From Thermodesulfovibrionales bacterium (GTDB lineage Bacteria > Nitrospirota > Thermodesulfovibrionia > Thermodesulfovibrionales > SM23-35), in the NCBI GenBank assembly GCA_022013235.1, contig JAKLQR010000388.1, forward strand, positions 1 to 19,042: a stretch of DNA of 19,042 nucleotides, given 5' to 3'. The notes under the pieces are model-generated. The model was not told where the DNA came from and searched no databases. It worked only from the letters and a program-made list of their open reading frames with translations. Within the stretch, counting starts at the first letter, position 1. Each line of letters begins with the position of its first letter. This document shows positions 7,518-15,231 of the stretch, one piece after another. The translations under genes were made by a program, and so were the position numbers.

Positions 7518-7525
7518 AATATTCC

Positions 7526-8632
7526 ATGACTGATGCATCCTATATGAAACATACCCTCAGCATCGCGGCAAAGGCCCGGGGAATGACGAGCCCGAACCCC
7601 ATGGTCGGAGCGGTTCTGGTCAGGAAAAACAAAATAATTGCAGAAGATTATCATAGAAAACCGGGCACGCTCCATGCAGAGGCGCTTGCTATAGAAAAAG
7701 CAGGCAGATATGCACAAGGCGCTACACTCTATGTGAATCTCGAACCATGCTGTCACACAGACAAGAGAACTCCCCCTTGCACTAGGACCATAATAAATTC
7801 CGGCATTCACAAAGTGGTAATCGGTATGCTCGATCCTAATCCTAAAGTATCGGGCAAGGGTGTTCGCGAACTGCAGCATGCAGGTATCGAGGTGACCCAC
7901 GGGGTTCTCGAAGATGAATCAAGAAAACTCAATGAATTTTATGTAAAATTCATCACTACTGCCTCACCTTTTGTAATTCTCAAAGTCGCCATGACGCTTG
8001 ACGGCAAAATTGCAACTCCGGAGGGTCAGTCCCAATGGATAACAGGTGAAAAGGCAAGGAAAGAAGTCCATCGCCTGAGAAGTCATGTGGATGCGATCAT
8101 GACTGCGATAGGAACAGTCAAAGCTGACGACCCGCAGCTCACCGCAAGAATCCGGGGGGCACACAAACAACCGTTAAGGATTGTCATCGATCCGGAACTT
8201 GAAATACCCTTGAATGCAAAATTGCTCCGGACACCCCCTGAAACAATCATTGTTACCAGAAAAACTGGCCACAAAACAAAAAATCTCGAAAAATCAGGCA
8301 TAAAAATGATTTATTTTAAAGAAAAACTGGAGCTTGGCTGGCTTATGGGTTCCCTCGCAAAACAGGACATTGCTTCGGTTCTCATTGAAGGCGGCTCTTC
8401 ATTGAATGCCCACGCACTTGAAGATGGTATCGTGGATAAGGTACTATTTTTTATCGCTCCGAAAATTATAGGGGGCAGGGAATCCGTCGCCGCTGTAGGA
8501 GGAAAAACATTCAGGAAACTGGAAGAAGCATATCGGCTCCATGACACAAAGATACGGAGAATCGGAGAAGATTTTCTCGTCGAAGGATATTTAACAAAGA
8601 ATTATGGCCGAACACAGCATTCTCATTATTGA
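7526..8632 (+). CDS. ribD: Bifunctional riboflavin biosynthesis deaminase/reductase RibD
   Basis: RibD deaminates 2,5-diamino-6-ribosylamino-4-pyrimidinone 5'-phosphate and then reduces the ribosyl side chain with NADPH, the second and third steps of riboflavin synthesis. The N-terminal deaminase (residues ~1-145) shows the zinc site H50-A-E52 and C75...C85 (EPCCHTDKRTPPC), plus SPNPMVGAVLV at 22-32. The C-terminal reductase (about 147-368) begins at FVILKVAMTLDGKIAT and includes SQWITGE and VLIEGGSSLNAHAL. The 368-residue length is normal. Other rib genes are not in the window. Its 3' end overlaps the next gene by 29 nt, suggesting coupled translation. Confidence 0.97.
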   Translation: MTDASYMKHTLSIAAKARGMTSPNPMVGAVLVRKNKIIAEDYHRKPGTLHAEALAIEKAGRYAQGATLYVNLEPCCHTDKRTPPCTRTIINSGIHKVVIGMLDPNPKVSGKGVRELQHAGIEVTHGVLEDESRKLNEFYVKFITTASPFVILKVAMTLDGKIATPEGQSQWITGEKARKEVHRLRSHVDAIMTAIGTVKADDPQLTARIRGAHKQPLRIVIDPELEIPLNAKLLRTPPETIIVTRKTGHKTKNLEKSGIKMIYFKEKLELGWLMGSLAKQDIASVLIEGGSSLNAHALEDGIVDKVLFFIAPKIIGGRESVAAVGGKTFRKLEEAYRLHDTKIRRIGEDFLVEGYLTKNYGRTQHSHY

Positions 8633-9884
8633 CATAAACACAGCACTGATTCAGAAAATCAGTGCTGTTCTCGAACCGGAGGGATATTCTCTTTTTTCTG
8701 CAAATTCCGGAGAAGCAGGTGTTGATCTTGCGAAAAAAGTGCGTCCCGCGCTTATTTTTGTGAATGCGGGAATCTCTGAAGGCATGCGCGGACTGGAGAT
8801 CTGTAAAACCATTCATGAGGCAGAAGAATTCGCGCATATCCCCCTCGTTATCCTGACACCCCGGAATGTAATCATTACCGAACGTGACAGAGAACTCTAT
8901 GGAATCGTCGATTATGTAACCTACATTTTTAATTCAGAGGATTTGCGCAGAAAGACAAAGGACCTTATATCCCTCAAGCAAACAGAAGAAGAACCTCAGT
9001 CGACAGATATCCCGGCAGATGAACAGAGGGAGGTGCAAGCCGCTGAAACCGGAAATGATGATCGCAGAGAAAATCAGGAACCTGACGCACAACCGGACAT
9101 GCCGGAACCGGAACCAATGGATGCATTCATACCCGAACAGACACCTGACGGAATCACGGAGGCAGTTCCCGCTGCCGTTGAAGAAAAGGAAGAAGGGGAA
9201 ACTGAAAGCGAGCGCAGAGGAGAAGCCGATCTTCTGATTCCTTCCTTTTCGGATGAAGAGTATGCGAGCGCTTACAAGAAAAAGAAACAGCAGAAATCAG
9301 TCTTCTTTATTTCACTCGTGATTATCCTGATAGTGATCGGTGCAGGCGGAATCATATTCTACGAAGATATCTCACCGCGCTCTCTTTTTCAAAAGTCTCA
9401 GCCGGAAATTACTCCCCCCTCTTCCCCTGGTGAGCAGCAGGCGGTCAACGCCGTTCCTCCCGACGTAACACCGAAGTCACAGGCAGAGGAGGAGAAGACT
9501 GCACCACCTCCCAAGAATACAATTCCACCTCAGGTGATTGAAGAAAAAAAGCCCTCCCCATCCAGGGAAAAACAATCAGCGCAGGCTGCCGGGACAGAGA
9601 AACCCGCAACGTCACCACAGCAGAAGGCTGACGTGAAACCTGTGCAAAAGGCTGTCTATTCGGTTCAGATAGGGGTATTTAAACAGGAAGCGAACGCTGT
9701 GTCACTTGTCCGGCAATACAAAGACAAGGGGTACAGCACCCGGCTTTACAAGGGTATAACCAGCAAGGGAGAGCCCCTCTACCGCGTCTTGATCGGAAAA
9801 TTCGAGCATGAGAAGGATGCGAAAAACCATGCAGAGACAATACATGCCCGGGAGAACATACCTGTAGTATTGTTTAAAGAATAG
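8604..9884 (+). CDS. Pseudo-receiver / transmembrane / SPOR-domain protein
   Basis: Three regions are visible. Residues 4-120 fold like a response-regulator receiver domain (HSILIIDINTALIQ, then IPLVILTPRN), but the phospho-acceptor Asp is Asn54 (IFVNAG), only one of the two acidic residues near the N-terminus remains (D10), and the conserved Lys is Tyr107; Thr85 is kept. It should not be phosphorylated in the usual way. Residues ~125-230 form an acidic, Pro/Glu-rich linker. One transmembrane helix lies at about 232-253, preceded by KKKKQQK (inside-positive). A Pro-rich spacer leads to a C-terminal SPOR domain at ~351-426 (VYSVQIGVFKQEANA). SPOR domains bind glycan-stripped peptidoglycan at the division septum. 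The topology predicted is pseudo-receiver in the cytoplasm and SPOR in the periplasm. The start overlaps ribD by 29 nt and is fixed because the receiver's first strand begins at once. Confidence 0.85.
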   Translation: MAEHSILIIDINTALIQKISAVLEPEGYSLFSANSGEAGVDLAKKVRPALIFVNAGISEGMRGLEICKTIHEAEEFAHIPLVILTPRNVIITERDRELYGIVDYVTYIFNSEDLRRKTKDLISLKQTEEEPQSTDIPADEQREVQAAETGNDDRRENQEPDAQPDMPEPEPMDAFIPEQTPDGITEAVPAAVEEKEEGETESERRGEADLLIPSFSDEEYASAYKKKKQQKSVFFISLVIILIVIGAGGIIFYEDISPRSLFQKSQPEITPPSSPGEQQAVNAVPPDVTPKSQAEEEKTAPPPKNTIPPQVIEEKKPSPSREKQSAQAAGTEKPATSPQQKADVKPVQKAVYSVQIGVFKQEANAVSLVRQYKDKGYSTRLYKGITSKGEPLYRVLIGKFEHEKDAKNHAETIHARENIPVVLFKE

Positions 9885-9949
9885 TCCAGAACCTGTCGCG
9901 TGCCCCGGCGGATACCATCCAGATATTCACATACAATGAGGGGGAGCGT

Positions 9950-10144
9950 TTGCTGAAGCTCTATAACAGTCTGGGGAAGAAACTCGAACATTTCAACCCG
10001 GTGAACAAAAAATATGTCGCGATGTTCACCTGTGGCCCTTCAGTGTACCAGAAATCCCATATCGGCAATTTCAGGACGTTCCTGTTTGAGGATGTCCTCG
10101 CACGCTATCTTAAATTTTCGGGGTATAAGTTATCCGGGGTATGA
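9950..10144 (+). CDS. Cysteinyl-tRNA synthetase paralogue, N-terminal fragment
   Basis: This 64-codon frame starts at a TTG preceded by GGGGGAG five bases upstream. It aligns along its whole length with the CysRS N-terminus: MLKLYNSLGKK, the first zinc ligand C28 (FTCGPSVY), the HIGH-class signature HIGN at 37-40, and LARYLKFSGYKL. It stops at TGA (10142-10144) exactly where CysRS continues with (R)NFTDIEDK. The next frame starts at the overlapping ATG (10141) with MNFTDIEDK, so the two frames together give an ungapped match to E. coli CysRS. Either the two halves are made separately by stop-start coupling, or a single-base deletion has broken the gene, or the sequence has an error. Confidence 0.8.
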   Translation: MLKLYNSLGKKLEHFNPVNKKYVAMFTCGPSVYQKSHIGNFRTFLFEDVLARYLKFSGYKLSGV

Positions 10145-11166
10145 ACTTCACCGATATCGAGGACAAGGCAATACAGGAAGCGGAAAGACAGAAGACAACA
10201 GTCCTGCGTATTACCGAAAAAAATATCAGGATTTTTCTTAATGAAATGAACCTTCTCAGGATGAAACCCCCTGAATTTCTCCCCAGAGCTTCCGAATGTA
10301 TTCATGAAACGGCCGCCATTATTCAGGTTCTTCTGAAGAAGCAGTATGCATACCGGTACCGGGGCAATGTGTATTTCGATCCGCTCCGGTTCCGCGGCTT
10401 CGGAAAATTATACGGGCTTGATATGTCGGAATGGCCTGTAAAAAAACGGAGGTTCCATAAGGACACCTATCCGGGAATTCAGTGGAACCTGGGTGACTTT
10501 ATCCTCTGGCACGGGCATAAAGAGGGAGACCGGTATTTCTGGGATACGCAGATAGGCAGGGGCAGACCTTCGTGGAACGTGCAGGACGCGGGTATTGTCT
10601 CTAAATATTTTGACGAAACACTCTCTCTTTACTGCGGGGGGATCGATAATCTTTTCCGTCATCATGATTACTCCCTCGCTATCATCGAGTCGGTGAGACC
10701 GTATCAGATGGCGAGGTTCTGGCTTCACTGTCATCATCTGTTTGTAAACGGTCAGAAGATGTCAAAGAGCAGGAGAAAAATCATATACAGCGACAGTCTC
10801 AGGAAGTACGGCTACTCCATGTCAGAAATACGGTTTTTCCTCATTTACGGACATTATCGCGAAAGACTTGACTATTCAGGCCGGGGAATGAAATCGGCGG
10901 TGGAAAGATTAAGAAAATTCAGGGCTGCTGTCAGGAAATTCGGGGAACTTCCCCACAGGAAATCTTCTCCGGAGAAACAAATTTCCCGAAGGTTAAAAAA
11001 AGTATTCACTGAGCATATGGACAATAACCTGCGTGTTCGGGATGCTTTTGACGGATTATACGGAATAATTACCAATACATCCATCAGTGACCTGAATACC
11101 GGCGAGGCATCAGGGGTTGTGAAAACTCTGAGGGAAATAGATCAGGTATTACAGGTAATATTTTAA
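10141..11166 (+). CDS. Cysteinyl-tRNA synthetase paralogue, main fragment with altered zinc site
   Basis: This 341-codon frame continues the CysRS fold: MNFTDIEDKAI, the GGIDNLFRHH region, KMSKS (NGQKMSKSRRK), IYGHYRERLDYS, and a DALR-like helical region to the end. Compared with E. coli CysRS, the zinc ligand C209 is Asp (WNVQDA for WHIECS) and E238 is Ser (RHHDYS for PHHENE), while H234 is kept. The C-terminal tRNA anticodon-binding part is missing: the two fragments total about 405 residues against 461 in E. coli. It is therefore a divergent paralogue rather than the housekeeping cysS. The length and loss of the tail recall CysRS-derived amino-acid ligases such as MshC, but no specific match can be claimed. 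ATP binding motifs HIGN and KMSKS are intact across the pair. It is annotated as CDS, but a pseudogene is possible. Confidence 0.75.
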   Translation: MNFTDIEDKAIQEAERQKTTVLRITEKNIRIFLNEMNLLRMKPPEFLPRASECIHETAAIIQVLLKKQYAYRYRGNVYFDPLRFRGFGKLYGLDMSEWPVKKRRFHKDTYPGIQWNLGDFILWHGHKEGDRYFWDTQIGRGRPSWNVQDAGIVSKYFDETLSLYCGGIDNLFRHHDYSLAIIESVRPYQMARFWLHCHHLFVNGQKMSKSRRKIIYSDSLRKYGYSMSEIRFFLIYGHYRERLDYSGRGMKSAVERLRKFRAAVRKFGELPHRKSSPEKQISRRLKKVFTEHMDNNLRVRDAFDGLYGIITNTSISDLNTGEASGVVKTLREIDQVLQVIF

Positions 11167-11176
11167 AATCTCCTCC

Positions 11177-11260
11177 GTCATTCCCCGACTTGATCGGGGA
11201 ATCCAGTATCAAAAGTTTTTAAACGTAGCACTGGATTATCCGGTCAAGCCGGATAATGAC
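11177..11260. repeat. BIME-like pair of inverted REP palindromes
   Basis: Two hairpins lie head to head: ATTCCCCGA/TCGGGGAAT (11180-11202) and ATTATCCGG/CCGGATAAT (11235-11257), each with a 5-nt loop (CTTGA, TCAAG). The outer parts also pair: GTCATT...ATCCAGT on the left with ACTGGAT...AATGAC on the right. About 20 nt separate the units. It fills much of the 188-nt gap between the CysRS paralogue and the phosphohexomutase; the remainder (11261-11354) shows only the ribosome-binding region of the next gene. Confidence 0.75.
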
Positions 11261-11354
11261 AACCAGAAGAACAAAGAACGCTATGATAAAATTGGTTACG
11301 ACGGGAGTGCAATGAAATGAAACCTTCAGGTACTTTGATCGGCAGGAGTGACAT

Positions 11355-12992
11355 TTGACTCAGCAATTCACTGACGCTTCTTCCTGCTGGAAGGTAATAC
11401 TATCCGATGTCTCAAAAAACAGGGGTCTGCTTTCTGTGATCGGGAAATTCTCACGGGAGAATACAAACCCTGCAAAGATCACGTTCGGCACGTCGGGATG
11501 GCGGGGCGAGTTGGGCACAGACTTTACATTTCATACAGTGCGTATCGTAACCTTGGCAATCATCGAGATGTGCAAGGGCAATGACCCTTCTGTCATGGGA
11601 GCTTTGGGTGTATCCGATTTCAAAGAGTTCCAGCAGAGGGGGGTTATCGTGGGACACGACAACCGCTTTCTCGGCCAGGATTTTGCATATGAAGTCATTG
11701 GTCTGCTCCAGGAAAATGGGATCAGGGCATGGTATGCCGGTGAGGCTCCTACGCCGGAGTTCTCTGCGGGGGTAGAGATGCTCAATGCTGCATGTTCGGT
11801 GAATCTCACCCCATCCCATAATCCTGCAAACTACGCGGGATTCAAATTCAATCCTTCTGATGGCGGGCCTGCAGGACCTGAAATTACGAAAAGAATAGAG
11901 GAGATTGCGAAAAGAATGATGGGATCATCTCCTGTCCCCAGACCTGCAAAACCTGCGCATATTGAGACCGTAGATCTCGATAACCTCTACATACGGTTTC
12001 TCAATGAAAGAAAAACTCTCGATTTGAGCAGGATACGGGATTTTGTCAACAGAGAACACTGCATAATCTGTATTGACCATGTACATGGTTCAACCAGGGG
12101 CTGCATAACGAAGATTCTAGGGGAAAGTCAGAATATAGTCTCCCTGCGCACCGGGGACGATTATCTGTTCGGAGGTATTGCTCCCGAGCCTTCTGAAAAA
12201 AACATGCAGGGCGTCGAAAAAGTCTTGAAGGAAAGTCCGGCGAGATTCCGTCTTGGGGTATTCATGGACCCCGACGGCGACCGGATCAGGTTTGCCGATG
12301 GAACCATGCAGATACCTATGAATTATTTCGGCGCCATGGCATTTCATTTCCTCCATGTATACAAAGGTATTTCCGGTATTGTGGCAACGTCGGTCGGGAC
12401 AAGCAATCTTGTCAATGCAATTGCGGAAAGACTGAACATACCTGCAAAAGAAACAAAGGTCGGGTTTAAGCACTTCAGGCCCTTCCTGCTGCCAGCGTCA
12501 CGGGAGAGGGCAATCGTTGCCTTCGAAGAATCAGACGGCATATCGGGATACCATCATACACTCGAAAAAGACGCGCTGTTTGGTCTGCTGCTCGCCATAG
12601 AGATGATGGCGGTGACCGGGAAAAATCTCAGCGGCTATCTTCATGATATTATGGATGAATTCGGGTACTACTATCCGGACCGCTCCGGGATTGCGGTAAG
12701 CCCGGATCTTGTCGGGGAACCACTTATTCAAAAGCTGTCCCGTATTCAGGAGAAATATAACAAGGGTACTGTGCTCATGTCCGGGAAAGTGCAGAGAAAA
12801 ATTATAGACGTCATAACCATCGATGGGACAAAACTTGTGTTCGATGACGGGTCATGGCTCATGATCAGGCCGTCGGGCACCGAACCTAAGGTCCGGTTCT
12901 ATATTGAAGCACGGACAGAGGAAGACAAGAAAGCAGTATTCGAACTAGCGGAGAGGATAACCAGAGAAGCAATCGGCGCAAGAGGATATTAA
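11355..12992 (+). CDS. Phosphoglucomutase/phosphomannomutase-family phosphohexomutase
   Basis: The 545-residue protein has the four signatures of alpha-D-phosphohexomutases in order: FGTSGWRG at 44-51, the phosphoserine loop LTPSHNP with active serine S154, the magnesium loop DPDGDRIRF near 305, the sugar-binding EESDGISG near 394, and the phosphate-binding RPSGTEPK near 510. It interconverts hexose 1- and 6-phosphates through a 1,6-bisphosphate intermediate in the cytoplasm. TPSHNP and the ~545-residue length fit the bacterial glucose-type branch better than GlmM, but substrate cannot be settled. The TTG start at 11355 is chosen for GGCAGGAGTG about 5-10 nt upstream and because the N-terminus then has normal length. 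It stands alone between two repeat elements. Confidence 0.92.
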   Translation: MTQQFTDASSCWKVILSDVSKNRGLLSVIGKFSRENTNPAKITFGTSGWRGELGTDFTFHTVRIVTLAIIEMCKGNDPSVMGALGVSDFKEFQQRGVIVGHDNRFLGQDFAYEVIGLLQENGIRAWYAGEAPTPEFSAGVEMLNAACSVNLTPSHNPANYAGFKFNPSDGGPAGPEITKRIEEIAKRMMGSSPVPRPAKPAHIETVDLDNLYIRFLNERKTLDLSRIRDFVNREHCIICIDHVHGSTRGCITKILGESQNIVSLRTGDDYLFGGIAPEPSEKNMQGVEKVLKESPARFRLGVFMDPDGDRIRFADGTMQIPMNYFGAMAFHFLHVYKGISGIVATSVGTSNLVNAIAERLNIPAKETKVGFKHFRPFLLPASRERAIVAFEESDGISGYHHTLEKDALFGLLLAIEMMAVTGKNLSGYLHDIMDEFGYYYPDRSGIAVSPDLVGEPLIQKLSRIQEKYNKGTVLMSGKVQRKIIDVITIDGTKLVFDDGSWLMIRPSGTEPKVRFYIEARTEEDKKAVFELAERITREAIGARGY

Positions 12993-13019
12993 TGGTCTCA
13001 TATAAAGTCGATATTTTAC

Positions 13020-13100
13020 CACCCTCCCCACGCCCTCCATTCAAGGGAGGGGCATAAATAATGCCCTGTACCTTGAGGGGAGAGGGCAAGGGTGAGGGTG
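13020..13100. repeat. Purine/pyrimidine-rich inverted repeat element
   Basis: The left arm (13020-13052) contains CACCCTCCCC and the internal palindrome GCCCTCCATTCAAGGGAGGG; the right arm (13071-13100) contains CCTTGAGGGGAGAGGGC and ends GTGAGGGTG. The arms pair imperfectly, as in the element at 7375-7463. It lies in the 150-nt gap before the flavodoxin gene. Confidence 0.6.
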
Positions 13101-13146
13101 TAGAATAGTTTGTATACAACTCCAAACAGTATAAAAGGAGGAAATG

Positions 13147-13623
13147 ATGCAGGCATTGATACTTTATTATTCCAGGGGAGGGAATACAAAAAAACTTGCA
13201 GCAGAAGTTGCAAGAGGTGTTGAATCAACCGGACTGAAAGCCGTTCTTAGAAATACCCAGGAGGTGACAAAGGATGATTTCCTTGTTTCTGCCGGAGTCA
13301 TCGCCGGTTCACCAGTGTATTTCGGAACGATGGCGGCAGACCTGAAACGGGTCATAGACGAGTTCGTCGGAATACGCTTAAAAATGGAGAACAAAGTAGG
13401 CGCTGCTTTTGCAACGGGCGGTCATCATACCGGCGGGAAGGAGACGACGATTATGTCAATATTGCAGGCAATGCTTATTTATGGGATGGTTATTGTCGGC
13501 GACCCTATGAACGCATCCGGCCACTATGGGGTTGGATGTATCGGCGCGCCGGACGAGAGGGCAATGTCTGACGCGTTCAAACTTGGAGCGCGGGTTGCAG
13601 AGTTATGCAGGAAATTAGGATGA
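13147..13623 (+). CDS. WrbA-like flavodoxin-family NAD(P)H-dependent oxidoreductase
   Basis: The 158-residue protein has a flavodoxin fold. YYSRGGNTKKLA near the N-terminus is the FMN-phosphate loop; SPVYFGTMAADLKRVIDE and ATGGHHTGGKETTIMSIL match the FMN-binding loops of WrbA-type NAD(P)H:quinone oxidoreductases. It is shorter than WrbA (about 198 residues), so a general flavodoxin/NADPH-dependent FMN reductase label is safest. Two ATGs stand in tandem; the second (13147) is preferred because AGGAGG then lies 5 nt upstream instead of 2. It converges with the HTH/Zn-ribbon gene on the other strand; the 111 nt between them show no clear terminator, only a weak ATGAA/TTCAT hairpin near 13700. 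Confidence 0.88.
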   Translation: MQALILYYSRGGNTKKLAAEVARGVESTGLKAVLRNTQEVTKDDFLVSAGVIAGSPVYFGTMAADLKRVIDEFVGIRLKMENKVGAAFATGGHHTGGKETTIMSILQAMLIYGMVIVGDPMNASGHYGVGCIGAPDERAMSDAFKLGARVAELCRKLG

Positions 13624-13734
13624 AGGTCTTCTTCTTTCTCTGTGCACTATGAAACGGCAGTTCAATGATTGAGAGCCCTTCCTGATGCTTCTTCACCGAA
13701 ATTTATGAATTTTTTCATACAAAAGAATGTAAAT

Positions 13735-14097
13735 TCACTCCATCTCCTTCTCTGCTTTTTCTATAAGAAGAAGTGGGGCCACTATCAATTCACTCCTGCA
13801 GAGGGGGCATTTCCCCGGCCTTGTGACCCTGTTCCTCTTTTTAAATTGAAACCCGCACTTCCTGCAGTGCGCGGGGGTGACTACAAGATGCCTGTCTCGT
13901 TTGTTTGATGTCTTCTGGATATGCGCAAGGTGGTCGTAAATGTCTTTTTCTGAAGTTGCGATTTCTCCGGATAAATCTTTCGCAGAAAGCTGCGTCCTTT
14001 CAAGAAGAGCCGTGATTTTCTGCCGGATTGTTTCGGTCCTCTCCACAGGAGGAGAAGGTTTTTTATGTTCAGTTTTTCCGCTTTTCCTCGGCTTCAC
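13735..14097 (-). CDS. Small HTH plus zinc-ribbon predicted transcriptional regulator
   Basis: The 120-residue protein has a Lys/Pro-rich N-terminus, a winged-helix-like HTH at about 22-65 (IRQKITALLERTQLSAKDLS, then SEKDIYDHLAHI), and a zinc ribbon with C78, C81 (CRKC), C97 and C100 (CPLC). This order matches the COG3357-type family of predicted regulators (HTH fused to Zn ribbon); the family name is recalled from knowledge, not searched. The start is GTG at 14097, with CAGGGA about 8 nt upstream. It lies 20 nt after the HD-GYP stop and is probably the last gene of that operon. A DNA-binding role is likely; targets are unknown. Confidence 0.75.
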   Translation of the reverse strand: MKPRKSGKTEHKKPSPPVERTETIRQKITALLERTQLSAKDLSGEIATSEKDIYDHLAHIQKTSNKRDRHLVVTPAHCRKCGFQFKKRNRVTRPGKCPLCRSELIVAPLLLIEKAEKEME

Positions 14098-14117
14098 AAA
14101 TAATTCCCTGACCGAGC

Positions 14118-15230
14118 CTACTCAGACATCGCCTTGTGCATGGCCCTGATGAAGTTGTTGAAGAGAAAGGGACTAAACAGCCCCTCCGCTTCTGTCTTCA
14201 TCAGAGTAAGCACTTCCTTGATTTCAAGCGCCCGCCGGTACGGTCTCCGGCTTCTCAGCGCATCAAAAAAATCAGAAATCGCAACAATCTGACTGCAGCA
14301 GTGCTGCTTCTTTCCGTTGATATTCATCTTTGGATACCCGTGTCCGTCATATCTCATATGATGCTCGATCGCAACAATCGGCGCAAGCCGGGTGAGCTCG
14401 TCTATTTTTCCGAGATATCGCGCTCCGTAGACGGGATGGAGCTTGATCTCTTTCCATTCCTCCCCGGTGAGCGCAGCCTTTTTTTCAAGGGTCTCCTTTG
14501 CGACAAACAACTTGCCGACATCATGGAGAAGCGCAGCAATGCCGATGTCGCGAAGGAGATCGTCACGGATATTCAGGCTTTGCGCCTGGAACATGGAGAG
14601 CACTGCTACATTCATCGCATGGGTATAGGTGTACTCGCTGTATGACTTGACCGGGCTGATCAATTTCAGAATACCGACCTCTTTTCTGAAGGTAATGATG
14701 AAATTCACCACAATTTCCTCAAGCCCTGCGATATTAAGCCGTTTGAAAGGAGAGATCCCGGTATATACTTCCTTTACCATATCAGTCTGCCCCGAAGTGA
14801 ACCCGGCAAGGTCGTCCATATTCAGATCAAAATCCAGTTTCAGTCCGCCGATCCTCACATCAACGATACCGGAACGGATATGTGGGCTTGGTTTCAACCC
14901 TTCTTCCGCTGTTGCCATATTCGAGATGAAGAGCCTCAATTCGGATATGGTGATCCCTTTCAGGAAATCGACACGGCTGATCCCTTTTCTCTTAAGCCGT
15001 TTGATAAAATTATTTCCCTGAAGTCCGATCTCCCGCAAGGGAACCCTGTTGACTACCAGATCATTCTCGACAATCATCATTTCAAGGCTTTCTGTTTCCT
15101 CGAGTATCTCATGGAGAACGACAAGCGCCTCGCCTGCAAGGTCGTCAATAGCCGAATGCTCCTGTGAATATAATGAACAGTTCGACACTGCCGACATGGA
15201 TAAAGAGAGAAACCTTCTTGCCTTTTCCAA
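14118..15230 (-). CDS. HD-GYP domain protein (probable cyclic-di-GMP phosphodiesterase)
   Basis: Starting from the TTG at 15230 the protein has 370 residues. The N-terminal ~115 residues resemble the N-terminal domain of the HEAT-repeat protein upstream. The C-terminal HD-GYP domain (about 185-370) shows HAMNVAV, HDVGK at 236-240, HPVYGARYL, the HH pair in IEHHMRYDGHGYP with HGYP at 297-300, and ISDFFDALRSRRPYR. These are the metal ligands and the GYP motif, so hydrolysis of cyclic-di-GMP is expected. The TTG start is preferred over an ATG at 15284 because AAGAGGAGAT stands 7-10 nt upstream and the start then falls one base after the HEAT gene stop. The ATG start would overlap that gene by 53 nt. 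Confidence 0.9.
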   Translation of the reverse strand: MEKARRFLSLSMSAVSNCSLYSQEHSAIDDLAGEALVVLHEILEETESLEMMIVENDLVVNRVPLREIGLQGNNFIKRLKRKGISRVDFLKGITISELRLFISNMATAEEGLKPSPHIRSGIVDVRIGGLKLDFDLNMDDLAGFTSGQTDMVKEVYTGISPFKRLNIAGLEEIVVNFIITFRKEVGILKLISPVKSYSEYTYTHAMNVAVLSMFQAQSLNIRDDLLRDIGIAALLHDVGKLFVAKETLEKKAALTGEEWKEIKLHPVYGARYLGKIDELTRLAPIVAIEHHMRYDGHGYPKMNINGKKQHCCSQIVAISDFFDALRSRRPYRRALEIKEVLTLMKTEAEGLFSPFLFNNFIRAMHKAMSE

Positions 15231-15231
15231 A

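Noticed and set aside
10130..10144. Programmed -1 frameshift or selenocysteine reading of TGA in the CysRS paralogue
   Set aside because: The bases before the stop (TCC GGG GTA TGA) do not make a slippery heptamer that would re-pair after a -1 slip, and reading TGA through would leave the CysRS frame. Stop-start coupling or an indel is more likely.
7375..13100. CRISPR array or tandem-repeat locus suggested by recurring palindromes
   Set aside because: The repeats are isolated inverted pairs far apart, with no regular spacers and no cas genes.
13669..13908. 79-codon plus-strand frame after the flavodoxin gene
   Set aside because: Most of it is antisense to the zinc-ribbon gene, and its translation shows no recognisable feature.
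14136..14645. Open frame of 169 codons on the plus strand opposite the HD-GYP gene
   Set aside because: It mirrors the conserved HD-GYP coding sequence and shows no protein-family features of its own.
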